This document shows positions 7,418 to 16,804 of a stretch of DNA of 32,009 bases, in pieces. This DNA comes from Armatimonadota bacterium (GTDB lineage Bacteria > Armatimonadota > Armatimonadia > Armatimonadales > Capsulimonadaceae). The DNA is taken from assembly GCA_019239955.1 (NCBI GenBank), contig JAFAZD010000252.1:1-32009 (forward strand), in the 5' to 3' direction. A program made the translations under genes and the position numbers. Each line of letters begins with the position of its first letter. Position 1 is the stretch's first letter. A model generated the notes under the pieces. The model did no database searches. It worked only from the letters and a program-made list of their open reading frames with translations, and was not told the DNA's origin.

Positions 7418-9292
7418 CTACTCCGCGTGGTTCAGCTCCTCCATCAGCAGGATGACGCCCCCCATGTCATCGCCGGAGCCGAGCAGGGGGTTGCAGGTGA
7501 CCCTGCATCGGATCGGGCGGCCCCGCCGGTTGATGGCGTCCAGGACCACATCCTCCGTGGCCTGGCCCATCAGACAGGCGCGAATGGGCTGCCGGAGCCG
7601 GTCCACGGGCAGGCCGATGTCCAGATTCAGGAAGTGCTTGCCCTGCGCCTCGTCGGCGCGCAGGCCCCACATGTCCTCGGCGTGGCGGCTCCAGACCAGC
7701 ACCTGCAGGTCCGGGTCCACGACCGCCACGCCGGCCTGCAGACTGGTCAGGATTGAGGCCAGGAAGGCGTTGACGCCGTCCAGCTCCGTGCTGCGCTGGC
7801 GCAGCGCCAAGTTCATGGTCTGCATCTCCTCATTGGTGGATTGCAGCTCCTCGTTCATGGTCTCCAGCTCTTCGTTGGACGATTGCAGCTCCTCGTTGGT
7901 GGTCTCCAGCTCCTCGTTGATGGACTGCAGCTCCTCGTTGGTGGTCTCCAATTCTTCGTTGGTGGACTGTAGCTCCTCGTAGGCCGTCTCCAGCTCGCGG
8001 TTAGTGTCCTCCATCTCATGGTTGACCTCTTCCAATGCCGCCTGCATCAGTTTGTAGCGAGTCACATCGGTGAAGGCAACGCTGACGCCCAGGAGGGCGC
8101 CCCGCGAGTCCAGCAGGGGCATCACCAGCACGTCCAGGTACTTGACCTCGCCACCCACGGCCAGCCACTTGCTCTCCTTCAGGCTGGCGGGGCGGCGCTC
8201 GACACAAACGCGCTCGATCAGAGCGCGCAGCTCGGCGGGCTGGGAGGACATCTCCAGGTCCTGGAACGAGCGTCCCAGGTCGCGGGCGCTCAGGCGGAAC
8301 AGGTCGCGCGCCTGCTCGTTGGCCAGGGCGAGCTCCCCATTGGCGTCCACCACCACCTCCGCCACGGATCCCCTATCGAAGACGGCCTCCCGGATGAGGA
8401 GTTGGCGCTGGAGCGAGGTCTCCTTCTCCTCGCCGGCGCGGGCCGGCGGCAGCAGGTGGTCGCGCAGGCTGCGGGACGGCACCTTGGTGAAGACGCGCCA
8501 CTTCAGGTCGCGCGGCAGGAACAGGTTGCTGTGCGCGAACAGCATCTCGGCCTTGCCCAGGAACAGGAAGCCGGTGTCAGTGAGGGCGAAGTGGAAGCGG
8601 GAGATGATGCGCGCCTGCGCGTCGGCGTTCAGGTACATCAGGGTGTTGCGGCAGATCAGCAGGTCCACCCGGGAGATGGGCGCGTCGCGCACCAGGTCGT
8701 TGCGCCCGAAGATCACGTTGCGGCGCAGTTCCCGGTGGAACAGCAGGCGCGAGTCGGTGCGCTCGAAGTACCTGTCCAGCAGGGGCGCGGGGACGCCGTC
8801 GACGTCGCGCAGGCTGTAGGAGCCGTGGCGGGCGTGGCCGAGCGCCTCCTCGTCCACGTCCGTGCCGTAGATCTTGACGCGATCGCGGAATTGGTCCACG
8901 CCCAGCGCCTCGGCCAGCAGCATGGCGGCCGTGTACGGCTCCTCGCCGGAGGCGCAGCCGGCGCTCCAGACGCGGATCGGCTCGTGCGGCGACTTTTCCT
9001 CCAGCAGCAGCGGGAGCACCACGTCGGCGATGTAGCGCCAGGCCTCCGGGTCCCGGAAGAAGCCGGTGACGTTGATCAGAATCGTGTTGAAGAGCGCGCC
9101 GAACTCGTCCGGGTGCTCTACCAGGTAGGCGCGGTACGCGGCGTAGTCAGGGGCGCCGACCGCCTGCATCCGCTTCTGGAAGCGGCGGGCCAGTCCGGCG
9201 CGCTTGTAACCGGTGAAGTCGAAGCCGCGCTCGCGCTTCAGGGACTCCAGCAGATTCTCGAACTCGGGATCGATCTCGGCAGTGCGACTCAT
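7418..9292 (-). CDS. CheR-type methyltransferase with long heptad coiled coil and PAS domain
   Basis: MSRTAEIDPEFENLLESLKRERGFDFTGYKRAGLARRFQKRM; FNTILINVTGFFRDPEAW, VWSAGCASGEEPYTAAMLLAE and DLLICRNTLMYL. C-terminal PAS and a repeated NEELETTNEELQS coiled coil. Confidence 0.93.
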   Translation of the reverse strand: MSRTAEIDPEFENLLESLKRERGFDFTGYKRAGLARRFQKRMQAVGAPDYAAYRAYLVEHPDEFGALFNTILINVTGFFRDPEAWRYIADVVLPLLLEEKSPHEPIRVWSAGCASGEEPYTAAMLLAEALGVDQFRDRVKIYGTDVDEEALGHARHGSYSLRDVDGVPAPLLDRYFERTDSRLLFHRELRRNVIFGRNDLVRDAPISRVDLLICRNTLMYLNADAQARIISRFHFALTDTGFLFLGKAEMLFAHSNLFLPRDLKWRVFTKVPSRSLRDHLLPPARAGEEKETSLQRQLLIREAVFDRGSVAEVVVDANGELALANEQARDLFRLSARDLGRSFQDLEMSSQPAELRALIERVCVERRPASLKESKWLAVGGEVKYLDVLVMPLLDSRGALLGVSVAFTDVTRYKLMQAALEEVNHEMEDTNRELETAYEELQSTNEELETTNEELQSINEELETTNEELQSSNEELETMNEELQSTNEEMQTMNLALRQRSTELDGVNAFLASILTSLQAGVAVVDPDLQVLVWSRHAEDMWGLRADEAQGKHFLNLDIGLPVDRLRQPIRACLMGQATEDVVLDAINRRGRPIRCRVTCNPLLGSGDDMGGVILLMEELNHAE

Positions 9293-9338
9293 GGCTTCTT
9301 CCCGGCATCCGTTCAGAGGCATGGGGCGTGGAGGGCGT

Positions 9339-10382
9339 TTAGGGCGCGAGGGACGATGGATCGTCCCCCCTGGCGGCCTCGGCCTGCTCGTGGGCCAGGG
9401 CCTGCCGGATGATGGCGGCGCGCTGGTGGGCATCCTCGGCCTGCTGGCCGAAGCGCACCGCCAACAGAACGTGGCCGCGCTGTCCGGCCCGTTCGCCCAT
9501 GCGGCGCGCCATCGCGGCGCTCTCCTCCAGGGCGCGCAGCGCGATCCAGAGGGCGGCCTCCAGGCCCTCCACCTGGGAGGCGAGCAGGCTATCGGGCGAG
9601 TAGGCGTGGCCGACGCGGCAGCGGTAGCGCACCAGCTCGCCCTCCTGCACCTCCCAGAGCGAGCCGTGACAGTCCGGGCAGGTGAACTCGCTGGGGGTGC
9701 CGTCCCGACGGGATTCGATGGCGGCCATGTCCATCTCCGCGATCTCAGACTCGGTCTGTATCCTGTCTGGCATAGGGTATTCCGACTCCGCGGGCGCGGG
9801 CGTACGCGCCAGGTCGGCCAGGGCGGGGCCGAGTGCGGCCAGGGTCAGTATCTGATCCACGGCGACGTTCTCCAGGGCGCTGCGCGGCATGGACGAGAAC
9901 AGGGCCTCCTCCGGGTCCTGCACCACGGCCAGGCCGCCGCGCATCTTGACCGCCTGCAGGCCCGCCGTGCCGTCGTCCAGCGCGCCGGACAGCACCACCC
10001 CGATCACGCGGGGGCCGTAGGCCCGTGCCGCCGTGCGGAACAGCACGTCCACGGCGGGCCGGTGGCCGTTCTCGGTAGGGCCGCGCGAGAGGCCGACGCG
10101 CCCGGCCTCGACCAGCAGGTGGTGGTCCGGCGGGGCGACGTAGATGTGGCCCGGCCGGATGGACTCGCCATCGCTGGGATGGCGGGCGGGCATCGGCCCC
10201 TTGCGGCTCAGGATCGCCGGCAGCACGCTGGGCGCGAAGGCCGGGACGTGCAGCACCACGAAAACCGCCGCCGGCAGGTCGGCGGGCAGGCCCTGCGCCA
10301 GCGCCGCCAGCGCCTCCACGCCGCCCGCCGAGGCCCCGATCACGATGATGTCATGCCCATTTTTGGGCGCGTTTGATTCCAC
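9339..10382 (-). CDS. CheB-type methylesterase with C-terminal zinc-ribbon-like region
   Basis: IVIGASAGGVEALAALAQGLPADLPAAVFVVLHV...GHIYVAPPDHHLLVE...VIGVVLSGALDDGTAGL. No receiver domain. FTCPDCHGSLWEV...YRCRVGHAYS tail. Confidence 0.93.
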   Translation of the reverse strand: MESNAPKNGHDIIVIGASAGGVEALAALAQGLPADLPAAVFVVLHVPAFAPSVLPAILSRKGPMPARHPSDGESIRPGHIYVAPPDHHLLVEAGRVGLSRGPTENGHRPAVDVLFRTAARAYGPRVIGVVLSGALDDGTAGLQAVKMRGGLAVVQDPEEALFSSMPRSALENVAVDQILTLAALGPALADLARTPAPAESEYPMPDRIQTESEIAEMDMAAIESRRDGTPSEFTCPDCHGSLWEVQEGELVRYRCRVGHAYSPDSLLASQVEGLEAALWIALRALEESAAMARRMGERAGQRGHVLLAVRFGQQAEDAHQRAAIIRQALAHEQAEAARGDDPSSLAP

Positions 10383-10555
10383 GGGGTGCCAAGTCCTTGT
10401 TGCGCGGCGCGAGCGACAGTGCTATAGATAATTGTACCAGATTTCCGACGAGATTGCCAGCGGTAGGCGGAAAAAGCCGCCCCTCCGGGGTTGCCAGTGC
10501 CGGGCGGGAGGATGCCGCAGAGTGAGGCACGGACGAAGCAGGGATGTAGGCGGCC

Positions 10556-12082
10556 TCACATCCTGTAAATCTCCCCGTACTTTCTTTGCAGGTAGCGCAG
10601 GTAGGGCGCGGGGTCAAGCGGGCCGCCCGTCACCCGGCGGATCAGGTCGGACGGGTCGTACTTGCGGCCCCACTGGTGGACGTGCTCGCGCAGCCAGGCC
10701 AGCAGCGGCGCGAAGTCGCCGCGCGCGACCTGGTCCGCGGTTTGGCCGCCTAGGTCGGCGTCGGCCTTCTCGAAGAGCTGCACGGACAGCAGGTTGCCGA
10801 CGGTGTAGGTGGGGAAGTAGCCGAAGGAGCCGCCGGACCAATGGACATCCTGCAGAATTCCCTGCGCGTCATTCTCCGGCGTCAGGCCGAGGTACTCCCG
10901 CATCTTGGCGTTCCAGGTCTGGGGCGCGTCGGCGACGGACAGCCGCCCTTCCAGCAGGTCGTTCTCCAGCTCGAAGCGCAGCAGGATGTGGAGGTTGTAA
11001 GTCACCTCGTCTGCCTCGACCCGGATGAGGGAGGGCCACACCCGGTTGATGGCGCGGTAAAAGGACTCCAGGGGCACGTCACTGAGCGCGCCGGGGAAGG
11101 CGGCCTGCAGCGACGGGTAGAAACACTGCCAGAACGGGCGCGAGCGTCCGACCAGATTCTCCCAGAGCCGTGACTGGCTCTCGTGGACGCCCAGCGACGT
11201 GCCGCCCTCCAGGGTGTTGCCGTCGTAGCGCGGGTCCACCCCCTGCTCGTAGAGCGCGTGGCCGGTCTCGTGGATCGAGCCGAACAGAGACATCGGCGGC
11301 CAGTTCTTGTCGAAGCGCGTCGTGATCCGCACGTCGTCGCGGCTGAACGAGGTGCAGAAGGGGTGGACGGCGCGGTCCTGGCGGCCCCGCGCGAAGTCGA
11401 AGCCGAGCCGGCGGACGACCTCCAGCCCGAACTGCGTCTGCGTCGCCTCGTCGTAATCGAGCTGCAAGGGGGAGGCATCAATGAGGTCGGGTCCTTTGGC
11501 GATGATGGCCTGCACAAGCGCGACCTGGGCGGGCCTGAGGGCGTCGAACATCGCCCGCACCTCGCGCGTCTTCATGCCCGGCTCGTACAGGTCCAGCAGG
11601 GCGTCGTACATCACATCTTGATAGCCGAGGTGTTGCGCGACTTGGCGCGTCAGGTCGAGTATCCGCTCCAGCCAGGGGGCGAAGCGGGGGTAATCGCTGT
11701 CCTGCCGGGCCCGCGCCCACTCCTCGTGGGCCAGGGCGGTGACGCGGCTGAGTTCCGCGACCAGGGCCGTGGGCAGCTTGGCGGCCTGATCGTAGTCGCG
11801 GCGCGCCACCCGCACGAAGGACGCCTCGTCCGAGTCGGGGTCGGCGTCTTTGGTTTCCCGCTCCGCCTCGGCCAGCAGGCGCTCGGTGTCCGGGCCGGTC
11901 GCCATCTCGTGGCTGATCTTGCTGAGGACGGACAACTGGTTGGCGCGCGCCCCGGCCCCGCCGGGCGGCATGTAGGTCTGCTGGTCCCAGCCCAGCACGG
12001 AGGCGGCGCCGCGGACGGCCTTCACATCCGCCAGCCGCGCCTGCAACTGCTCAATGGCCCGCATCGGTGTCTCTGTCTGCAT
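10556..12082 (-). CDS. Carboxypeptidase Taq (M32) metallopeptidase
   Basis: MSLFGSIHETGHALYEQGVDPRYDGNTLEGGTSLGVHESQSRLWENLVGRSRPFW; HExxH present. Start trimmed to MQTETPMRAIEQLQARL. Confidence 0.95.
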   Translation of the reverse strand: MQTETPMRAIEQLQARLADVKAVRGAASVLGWDQQTYMPPGGAGARANQLSVLSKISHEMATGPDTERLLAEAERETKDADPDSDEASFVRVARRDYDQAAKLPTALVAELSRVTALAHEEWARARQDSDYPRFAPWLERILDLTRQVAQHLGYQDVMYDALLDLYEPGMKTREVRAMFDALRPAQVALVQAIIAKGPDLIDASPLQLDYDEATQTQFGLEVVRRLGFDFARGRQDRAVHPFCTSFSRDDVRITTRFDKNWPPMSLFGSIHETGHALYEQGVDPRYDGNTLEGGTSLGVHESQSRLWENLVGRSRPFWQCFYPSLQAAFPGALSDVPLESFYRAINRVWPSLIRVEADEVTYNLHILLRFELENDLLEGRLSVADAPQTWNAKMREYLGLTPENDAQGILQDVHWSGGSFGYFPTYTVGNLLSVQLFEKADADLGGQTADQVARGDFAPLLAWLREHVHQWGRKYDPSDLIRRVTGGPLDPAPYLRYLQRKYGEIYRM

Positions 12083-12188
12083 GAGGAAGTTATACCACTT
12101 TTCCTCGCCGGCCGACCCAATCGCCCGGAACAAATCGGCGGGATTCATGTTAAAATAGGAAAGACCATGGGGGCGGAGAAGTAGGAAC

Positions 12189-13517
12189 GTGATCAAGTGG
12201 TCGCGGGTGCGGCTGGCGTTTTCGATCTTGACCTGCGAGGGGCTGTTTGCGACCCTGCGCGAGCGCCTGCAATGGGCACCCAGGCGCTGGCGCGGGGAGC
12301 CGTCGGCGGGGCCATCCGCCGCCAGGCCGCCGGCCATGCCGCGCTACCATGACTACGCCGGCGCGCTGCACGTCCACTCCACCTACAGCGACGGCATGGG
12401 CACGGTGGCGGACATCGCGGAAGCTGCGAACGCCGCGGGGCTGGATTATGTCATCCTGTGCGACCACTCCAGCCTGGACGCGCGCCGGAACGGCGAGAAC
12501 GGCTGGCGCGGGCGGACGCTGGTGCTGGTCGGCACGGAGGTGACCACCGACTCGGGCCACCTGCTGGCGCTGGACGTGCCGCTCTCGTTCCTGCCCGCCC
12601 CGGATCATGCGCCCGACACCCAGCGGGCGATCCAGGAGAGCGGCGGCTTCGGCTTCATCGCCCTGCCCTGCGACCTCAAGGACCACTGGCGCGACTTCGG
12701 GCTGCGGCGCGAGGGCGTCGGGCTGGAGGTGTTCAACCTCTCCTCCATCGCGCGCGCCAAGATCAGCCTGCCGGGATTCATGCTGGTCTGGCTGCGTTAC
12801 AAGGGCGACCGGCCCCAGCGGGCCTTTCACTGGGTCTCGGCGCGTCCGGCGCGCGAGCTGCGGCTGTGGGACCAGTTGACCGCCGCGCCCGCGCCGGACG
12901 GCGGCCCGACGCGGGTGGCCGGCATCGGCTCGCTGGACGCCCACGGCGTCATGAAGGTCGCCGGACGCGCCTACGCGCTCCCGACGTATGATGAGCTGTT
13001 TCGGACGCTCCGCACCCATGTGGTCACGGGCCGCCCGTTCTGCGGCGACGCCGGGGCCGACCAGGCGCTGGTCCATGGGGCGCTGGCGGCGGGCCACTGC
13101 TACATCGCCTACGACAATTACGGCGACTCGACCGGCTTCGTCTTCGAGGCCGCCCCGGGCGATGCCGGGGGGACGCCTGCGTTGATGGGCGACTCGGTGG
13201 CCCTTCCGGCTGCGTCGGGCGCTCCTGCCCGGCGCGCTGTGGGCCTGACGGCGAGCGCGCCGCGCACCCGGTCCCTGCTGCGCCTTTACCGGAACGGCCG
13301 CCTGGTCGCCGCCGCGCGCGGGGGCCGGCTGGACTACCGGGCGACCGAGCCGGGCGCGTATCGGGTGGAAGTTTATCTGTACCGCCACCGCCTGGGCCGC
13401 CTGTGTCTCGGTGCGAAGCCCTGGATATTCTCCAACCCCATCTACCTGCATCCCGTCGCCGTCGCCTCTCCCGAACCTGCGGCGCGGCGCGGGGTCGCCT
13501 CCTCTTCCTCCGAATAG
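12189..13517 (+). CDS. PHP-domain (CehA/McbA-like) metallohydrolase
   Basis: GALHVHSTYSDGMGTVADIAEAANAAGLDYVILCDHSSLDAR. GTG start. Confidence 0.85.
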   Translation: MIKWSRVRLAFSILTCEGLFATLRERLQWAPRRWRGEPSAGPSAARPPAMPRYHDYAGALHVHSTYSDGMGTVADIAEAANAAGLDYVILCDHSSLDARRNGENGWRGRTLVLVGTEVTTDSGHLLALDVPLSFLPAPDHAPDTQRAIQESGGFGFIALPCDLKDHWRDFGLRREGVGLEVFNLSSIARAKISLPGFMLVWLRYKGDRPQRAFHWVSARPARELRLWDQLTAAPAPDGGPTRVAGIGSLDAHGVMKVAGRAYALPTYDELFRTLRTHVVTGRPFCGDAGADQALVHGALAAGHCYIAYDNYGDSTGFVFEAAPGDAGGTPALMGDSVALPAASGAPARRAVGLTASAPRTRSLLRLYRNGRLVAAARGGRLDYRATEPGAYRVEVYLYRHRLGRLCLGAKPWIFSNPIYLHPVAVASPEPAARRGVASSSSE

Positions 13518-13587
13518 CGCTCTCTGGTCCGCCCTCGGCAAAGGCTTCCTCTTTTGGCGGCTTTTGCCAGTAAAAAAATTGCAAAGT

Positions 13588-13617
13588 CTTTTCAAGAATT
13601 TAACATTTTGTTAATGT
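13588..13617 (+). promoter_or_regulatory. Degenerate Pho-box-like array upstream of the SLH porin
   Basis: CTTTTCAA gaa TTTAACAT ttt GTTAATGT (starts 13588, 13599, 13610). An 8-nt gap precedes -10 TACAAT (13626-13631), the same gap as at pstS. Confidence 0.45.
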
Positions 13618-13798
13618 TCCTGTGCTACAATGGCTCACGGTTGCTTTGGAAACTGAGTGGCAACATTTCGCGGGCTATAATTGAGTCATCACAAAGCCGT
13701 GTGCCCTCATGTTATCCAGGCATCTGCGACGCGGTCATCAGAAGCCGCGTTAAGTTGAGACAACGATCTCAAGACCATGACCTTTGAGGAGGATACGC

Positions 13799-15493
13799 AT
13801 GAAGATTTGGACTGCCGCACTGGCCTGCGGCGCGCTGGCGGGCGGGGCCGCGCTCGGCACGTTGCCGGCTCAGGCCCAGGGGACCACCTTCCCCGACGTG
13901 CCCGCCAACCACTGGGCCTACCAGGCGGTGCAGGACCTGGCCGACAAGGGCTACGTCAAGGGCTACCCCGACGGCAGGTTCCTGGGCAAGCGCGACCTGA
14001 CGCGCTACGAGTTCGCCACCGTCATTGACCGCATCGTGCAGACGGTCAACGACCTGAACACCAAGGTCGGCGCGATCCCGACCACACCGACGGGCACCCC
14101 CGTCACCCAGGACGACCTGAACAAGATTCAGGCGCTGGTGGACAGTTTCAAGGCCCAGTTGGACACGATCCAGAGCAACGTCACCAACCTGACCGACCAA
14201 CTGGATGCGCTACGCCAGGACGTGCTGGACACCAAGGCCCTGGCGAACAAGGCCCAGGACACCGCCAACAACTCCTACGGCGCAGGGGCGAACCGCAAGT
14301 TCACCATCAGCGGCTACGTCCAGGCGCGCTACGAGTCTACCGGCAGCGGCAACAACACGCTGTTCCCGCGCGGGGGCGCATTCGCTCCCGGCTCCTACAA
14401 CGGCACGTATGACCAGGGCAACAACTCGCAGTCATTCCTGGTGCGCCGGGCCCGCCTGAAGGTCGCCGGGGCGATCACCGGCAACACGAAGTACGGCATC
14501 CAAATTGACACCTCCGGTGCGACGGGGGCGGCCGTGTCCCCGACCAACCAGCAGGTGACTGTCCGCGAGAGTTATGTCGCTTACACCTTCGGCAACGGCG
14601 ACTCGACCCTCAATCCCACGGTGACGGCCGGTCTGTTCGCCAACCCGTATGGCTATCAGCTGTTTTCCTCCGCCGCCAACATCCTCTCTCCGGAGCGCCC
14701 GCTCGCCTTCAATGAGGGCGGCCAGGGCATCTGGGCGAATGAGGACTATGTCCTGGGAGCCCAGATCGGTTACAACACCCAGCGCCAGCTCGTCTTCCTG
14801 CCGAGCGGCCTGCATCTCTCCTACTCTGCCGTCAACCCCAACGGGCGCGCGACCGACAATCAAACGCGCCACATCGACAGCATCTATCGCGCCAACTACC
14901 AGACACCGAACAAGGAACTGGGCCTCGGCGTCTCCTATTACGATGGCGAGGTCTCCAACGGTACCGGCACCACGTTCCGCGAGCCGAAGAAACAACTGTT
15001 TGGGGTGGATGGACAACTGCAAACCCCGGCAGGTTTCTTCCTCAACGCTGAATACGAGACGGGCAAGTACGAGACGCGCAGCTACTTCGGCCCGCCCAAT
15101 GCGAGTGGTTTAGCGACCTTCGTGACTGATCCCTACGTCAAAAACAACCAGATCGCCGGCTACTACGTCCAGGGAGGCTGGACCTTCAATCAGACCGGGG
15201 CACATCCCCTGACCCTGGCGGCCAGTTACGACGCGCTGTACCGTTCGCACAGTGCGCACAACGATACCGGCAACATTTACGCCGGCACCGTGAACAGCAT
15301 CACAGAGGGTTATAGCTCCGGCGGCGGCTCCTACGACGACACGAACCTCGGGTACGGCGTCCTGTACAATCTGGACAGAGCCACCCGCCTGCGCGTCTGG
15401 TATGAGCAGCCGTTCGCGGTCGCGCACGCCTACAACGCGCCGACGCCGCAGCGCATCGGCCTCTTCACCACGGAACTTCAGGTGAAGTTCTGA
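13799..15493 (+). CDS. SLH-domain outer-membrane porin, phosphate-selective porin O/P-like barrel
   Basis: FPDVPANHWAYQAVQDLADKGYVKGYPDGRFLGKRDLTRYEFA SLH module, coiled coil, then FTISGYVQARYES...FLVRRARLKVAGAITGNTKYGIQID. SD GGAGGA before the ATG at 13799. Confidence 0.85.
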   Translation: MKIWTAALACGALAGGAALGTLPAQAQGTTFPDVPANHWAYQAVQDLADKGYVKGYPDGRFLGKRDLTRYEFATVIDRIVQTVNDLNTKVGAIPTTPTGTPVTQDDLNKIQALVDSFKAQLDTIQSNVTNLTDQLDALRQDVLDTKALANKAQDTANNSYGAGANRKFTISGYVQARYESTGSGNNTLFPRGGAFAPGSYNGTYDQGNNSQSFLVRRARLKVAGAITGNTKYGIQIDTSGATGAAVSPTNQQVTVRESYVAYTFGNGDSTLNPTVTAGLFANPYGYQLFSSAANILSPERPLAFNEGGQGIWANEDYVLGAQIGYNTQRQLVFLPSGLHLSYSAVNPNGRATDNQTRHIDSIYRANYQTPNKELGLGVSYYDGEVSNGTGTTFREPKKQLFGVDGQLQTPAGFFLNAEYETGKYETRSYFGPPNASGLATFVTDPYVKNNQIAGYYVQGGWTFNQTGAHPLTLAASYDALYRSHSAHNDTGNIYAGTVNSITEGYSSGGGSYDDTNLGYGVLYNLDRATRLRVWYEQPFAVAHAYNAPTPQRIGLFTTELQVKF

Positions 15494-15508
15494 GCCTGTT
15501 CCTCTCCG

Positions 15509-15544
15509 GGCCGGGGCATGAGCAGTCATGCCCCGGCCTTTTTT
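15509..15544 (+). terminator. Rho-independent terminator after the porin gene
   Basis: GGCCGGGGCATGA gcag TCATGCCCCGGCC TTTTTT. Confidence 0.93.
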
Positions 15545-15559
15545 GCCACCCAGCCCAAT

Positions 15560-15600
15560 CTTAATGCCGTCTTAACATTCCCTTAGTCTTCACTTAACAT
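15560..15600 (+). promoter_or_regulatory. Pho box of 4 direct repeats with 11-bp period upstream of pstS
   Basis: CTTAATGC cgt CTTAACAT tcc CTTAGTCT tca CTTAACAT, starting at 15560, 15571, 15582 and 15593. Confidence 0.88.
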
Positions 15601-15608
15601 ACGCCGAG

Positions 15609-15614
15609 TATACT
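15609..15614 (+). promoter_or_regulatory. -10 element of the pstS promoter
   Basis: TATACT placed 8 nt after the last Pho-box unit. Confidence 0.65.
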
Positions 15615-15686
15615 GACCTCTGCAACAAGCAGGCCGCTTCCCCCGTCAGGGTGAGAAGCGCGCACAACCTGGAGGAACACGACGCG

Positions 15687-16691
15687 ATGTTATCTTTCAA
15701 GCGCATTATCACACTGACGGCGGGCGTGGCCGCGGGCCTGTCGGCCCTGGCGGGCGCGGCCCAGGCGCAGGAACTGACCGGCGCGGGGGCGACCTTCCCG
15801 GCCCCCCTCTACCAGCGATGGTTCCAGGAATACGGACAGTCGCACGGCGTCCGCATCAACTACCAGCCCATCGGCTCCGGCGGCGGCATCAAGCAGATCA
15901 CCGCCCGCGCCGTGGACTTCGGCGCGTCCGACGCGCCCATGAACGCCACCGAGTTGGCGGCAGCCCCCGGCATCGTCCACATCCCCACCGTGGCCGGCCC
16001 GGTCTGCGTCGCCTACAACATCCCCGGCGTCGGCCCCGGCATCCACCTGACCGGCCCCGTCATCGCCGACATCTTCCTGGGCAAGATCACCCGCTGGAAC
16101 GACTCGCGCATTACGAGTCTCAGCCCCGGCACCCGCTTCCCCGCCACCAACATCTTCGTCGCCCATCGCTCCGATGGGTCGGGCACGACCAACATCTTCA
16201 CGACCTACCTGAGCGAAGTCAGCAGCGGTTGGAGGGACGATGTCGGCGCGGGCAAGTCCGTCCGCTGGCCGGTCGGCCTGGGCGGCAAGGGCAATGCGGG
16301 CGTCGCGCAGCTGATCAAGGCCAACGAGGGCGGCATCGGCTACATTGAGCTCAACTACGCCGTCACCAATTCGATCCCCTACGCCGCCGTCCGCAACCGC
16401 GCCGGCCGGTTCGTCTATCCCAACGTGGAGGACACGTCCGAGGCCGTGGACGGCGTCTCGCTGCCCGCCGACTTCCGCAAGGTCGCCGTCAACACGTCCG
16501 CGCCCAACGGCTACCCCATCACCGGCTTCACCTTCCTGCTGGTCTACCGCAACGGCACCAAGACCGCCATGAAGCAGTTCCTGGAGTGGGCGCTGACCAG
16601 CGGACAGAGCATCGCGCCCTCCATGCAGTACGCGCCGCTGCCGCCCGGCGTGCGCCGCCGCGCCCTGGCCGCCGTGGCCTCCATCCATTAG
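15687..16691 (+). CDS. pstS: Phosphate ABC transporter substrate-binding protein PstS
   Basis: ELTGAGATFPAPLYQRWFQEYGQSHGVRINYQPIGSGGGIKQITARAVDFGASDAPM; VAHRSDGSGTTNIFTTYLS. SD GGAGGA. Confidence 0.96.
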   Translation: MLSFKRIITLTAGVAAGLSALAGAAQAQELTGAGATFPAPLYQRWFQEYGQSHGVRINYQPIGSGGGIKQITARAVDFGASDAPMNATELAAAPGIVHIPTVAGPVCVAYNIPGVGPGIHLTGPVIADIFLGKITRWNDSRITSLSPGTRFPATNIFVAHRSDGSGTTNIFTTYLSEVSSGWRDDVGAGKSVRWPVGLGGKGNAGVAQLIKANEGGIGYIELNYAVTNSIPYAAVRNRAGRFVYPNVEDTSEAVDGVSLPADFRKVAVNTSAPNGYPITGFTFLLVYRNGTKTAMKQFLEWALTSGQSIAPSMQYAPLPPGVRRRALAAVASIH

Positions 16692-16712
16692 CCTCACAGC
16701 AAGCCTTTTGCG

Positions 16713-16751
16713 AAAAAGCGCGGGATGATTTCGATCATCCCGCGCTTTTTT
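16713..16751 (+). terminator. Rho-independent terminator after pstS
   Basis: AAAAAGCGCGGGATGAT TTCG ATCATCCCGCGCTTTTTT. Confidence 0.93.
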
Positions 16752-16804
16752 GTCGTTCCGGGGCCGCCCGCTGTTTTGAATGCCCCCTCCCCGTGTCATA
16801 ATCC

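Noticed and set aside
7185-7982. 265-aa plus ORF with Ser-rich repeats (CSSSLVVSSSSL...)
   Set aside because: The repeats are the antisense of the CheR-linked heptad coiled coil; not an independent repeat protein.
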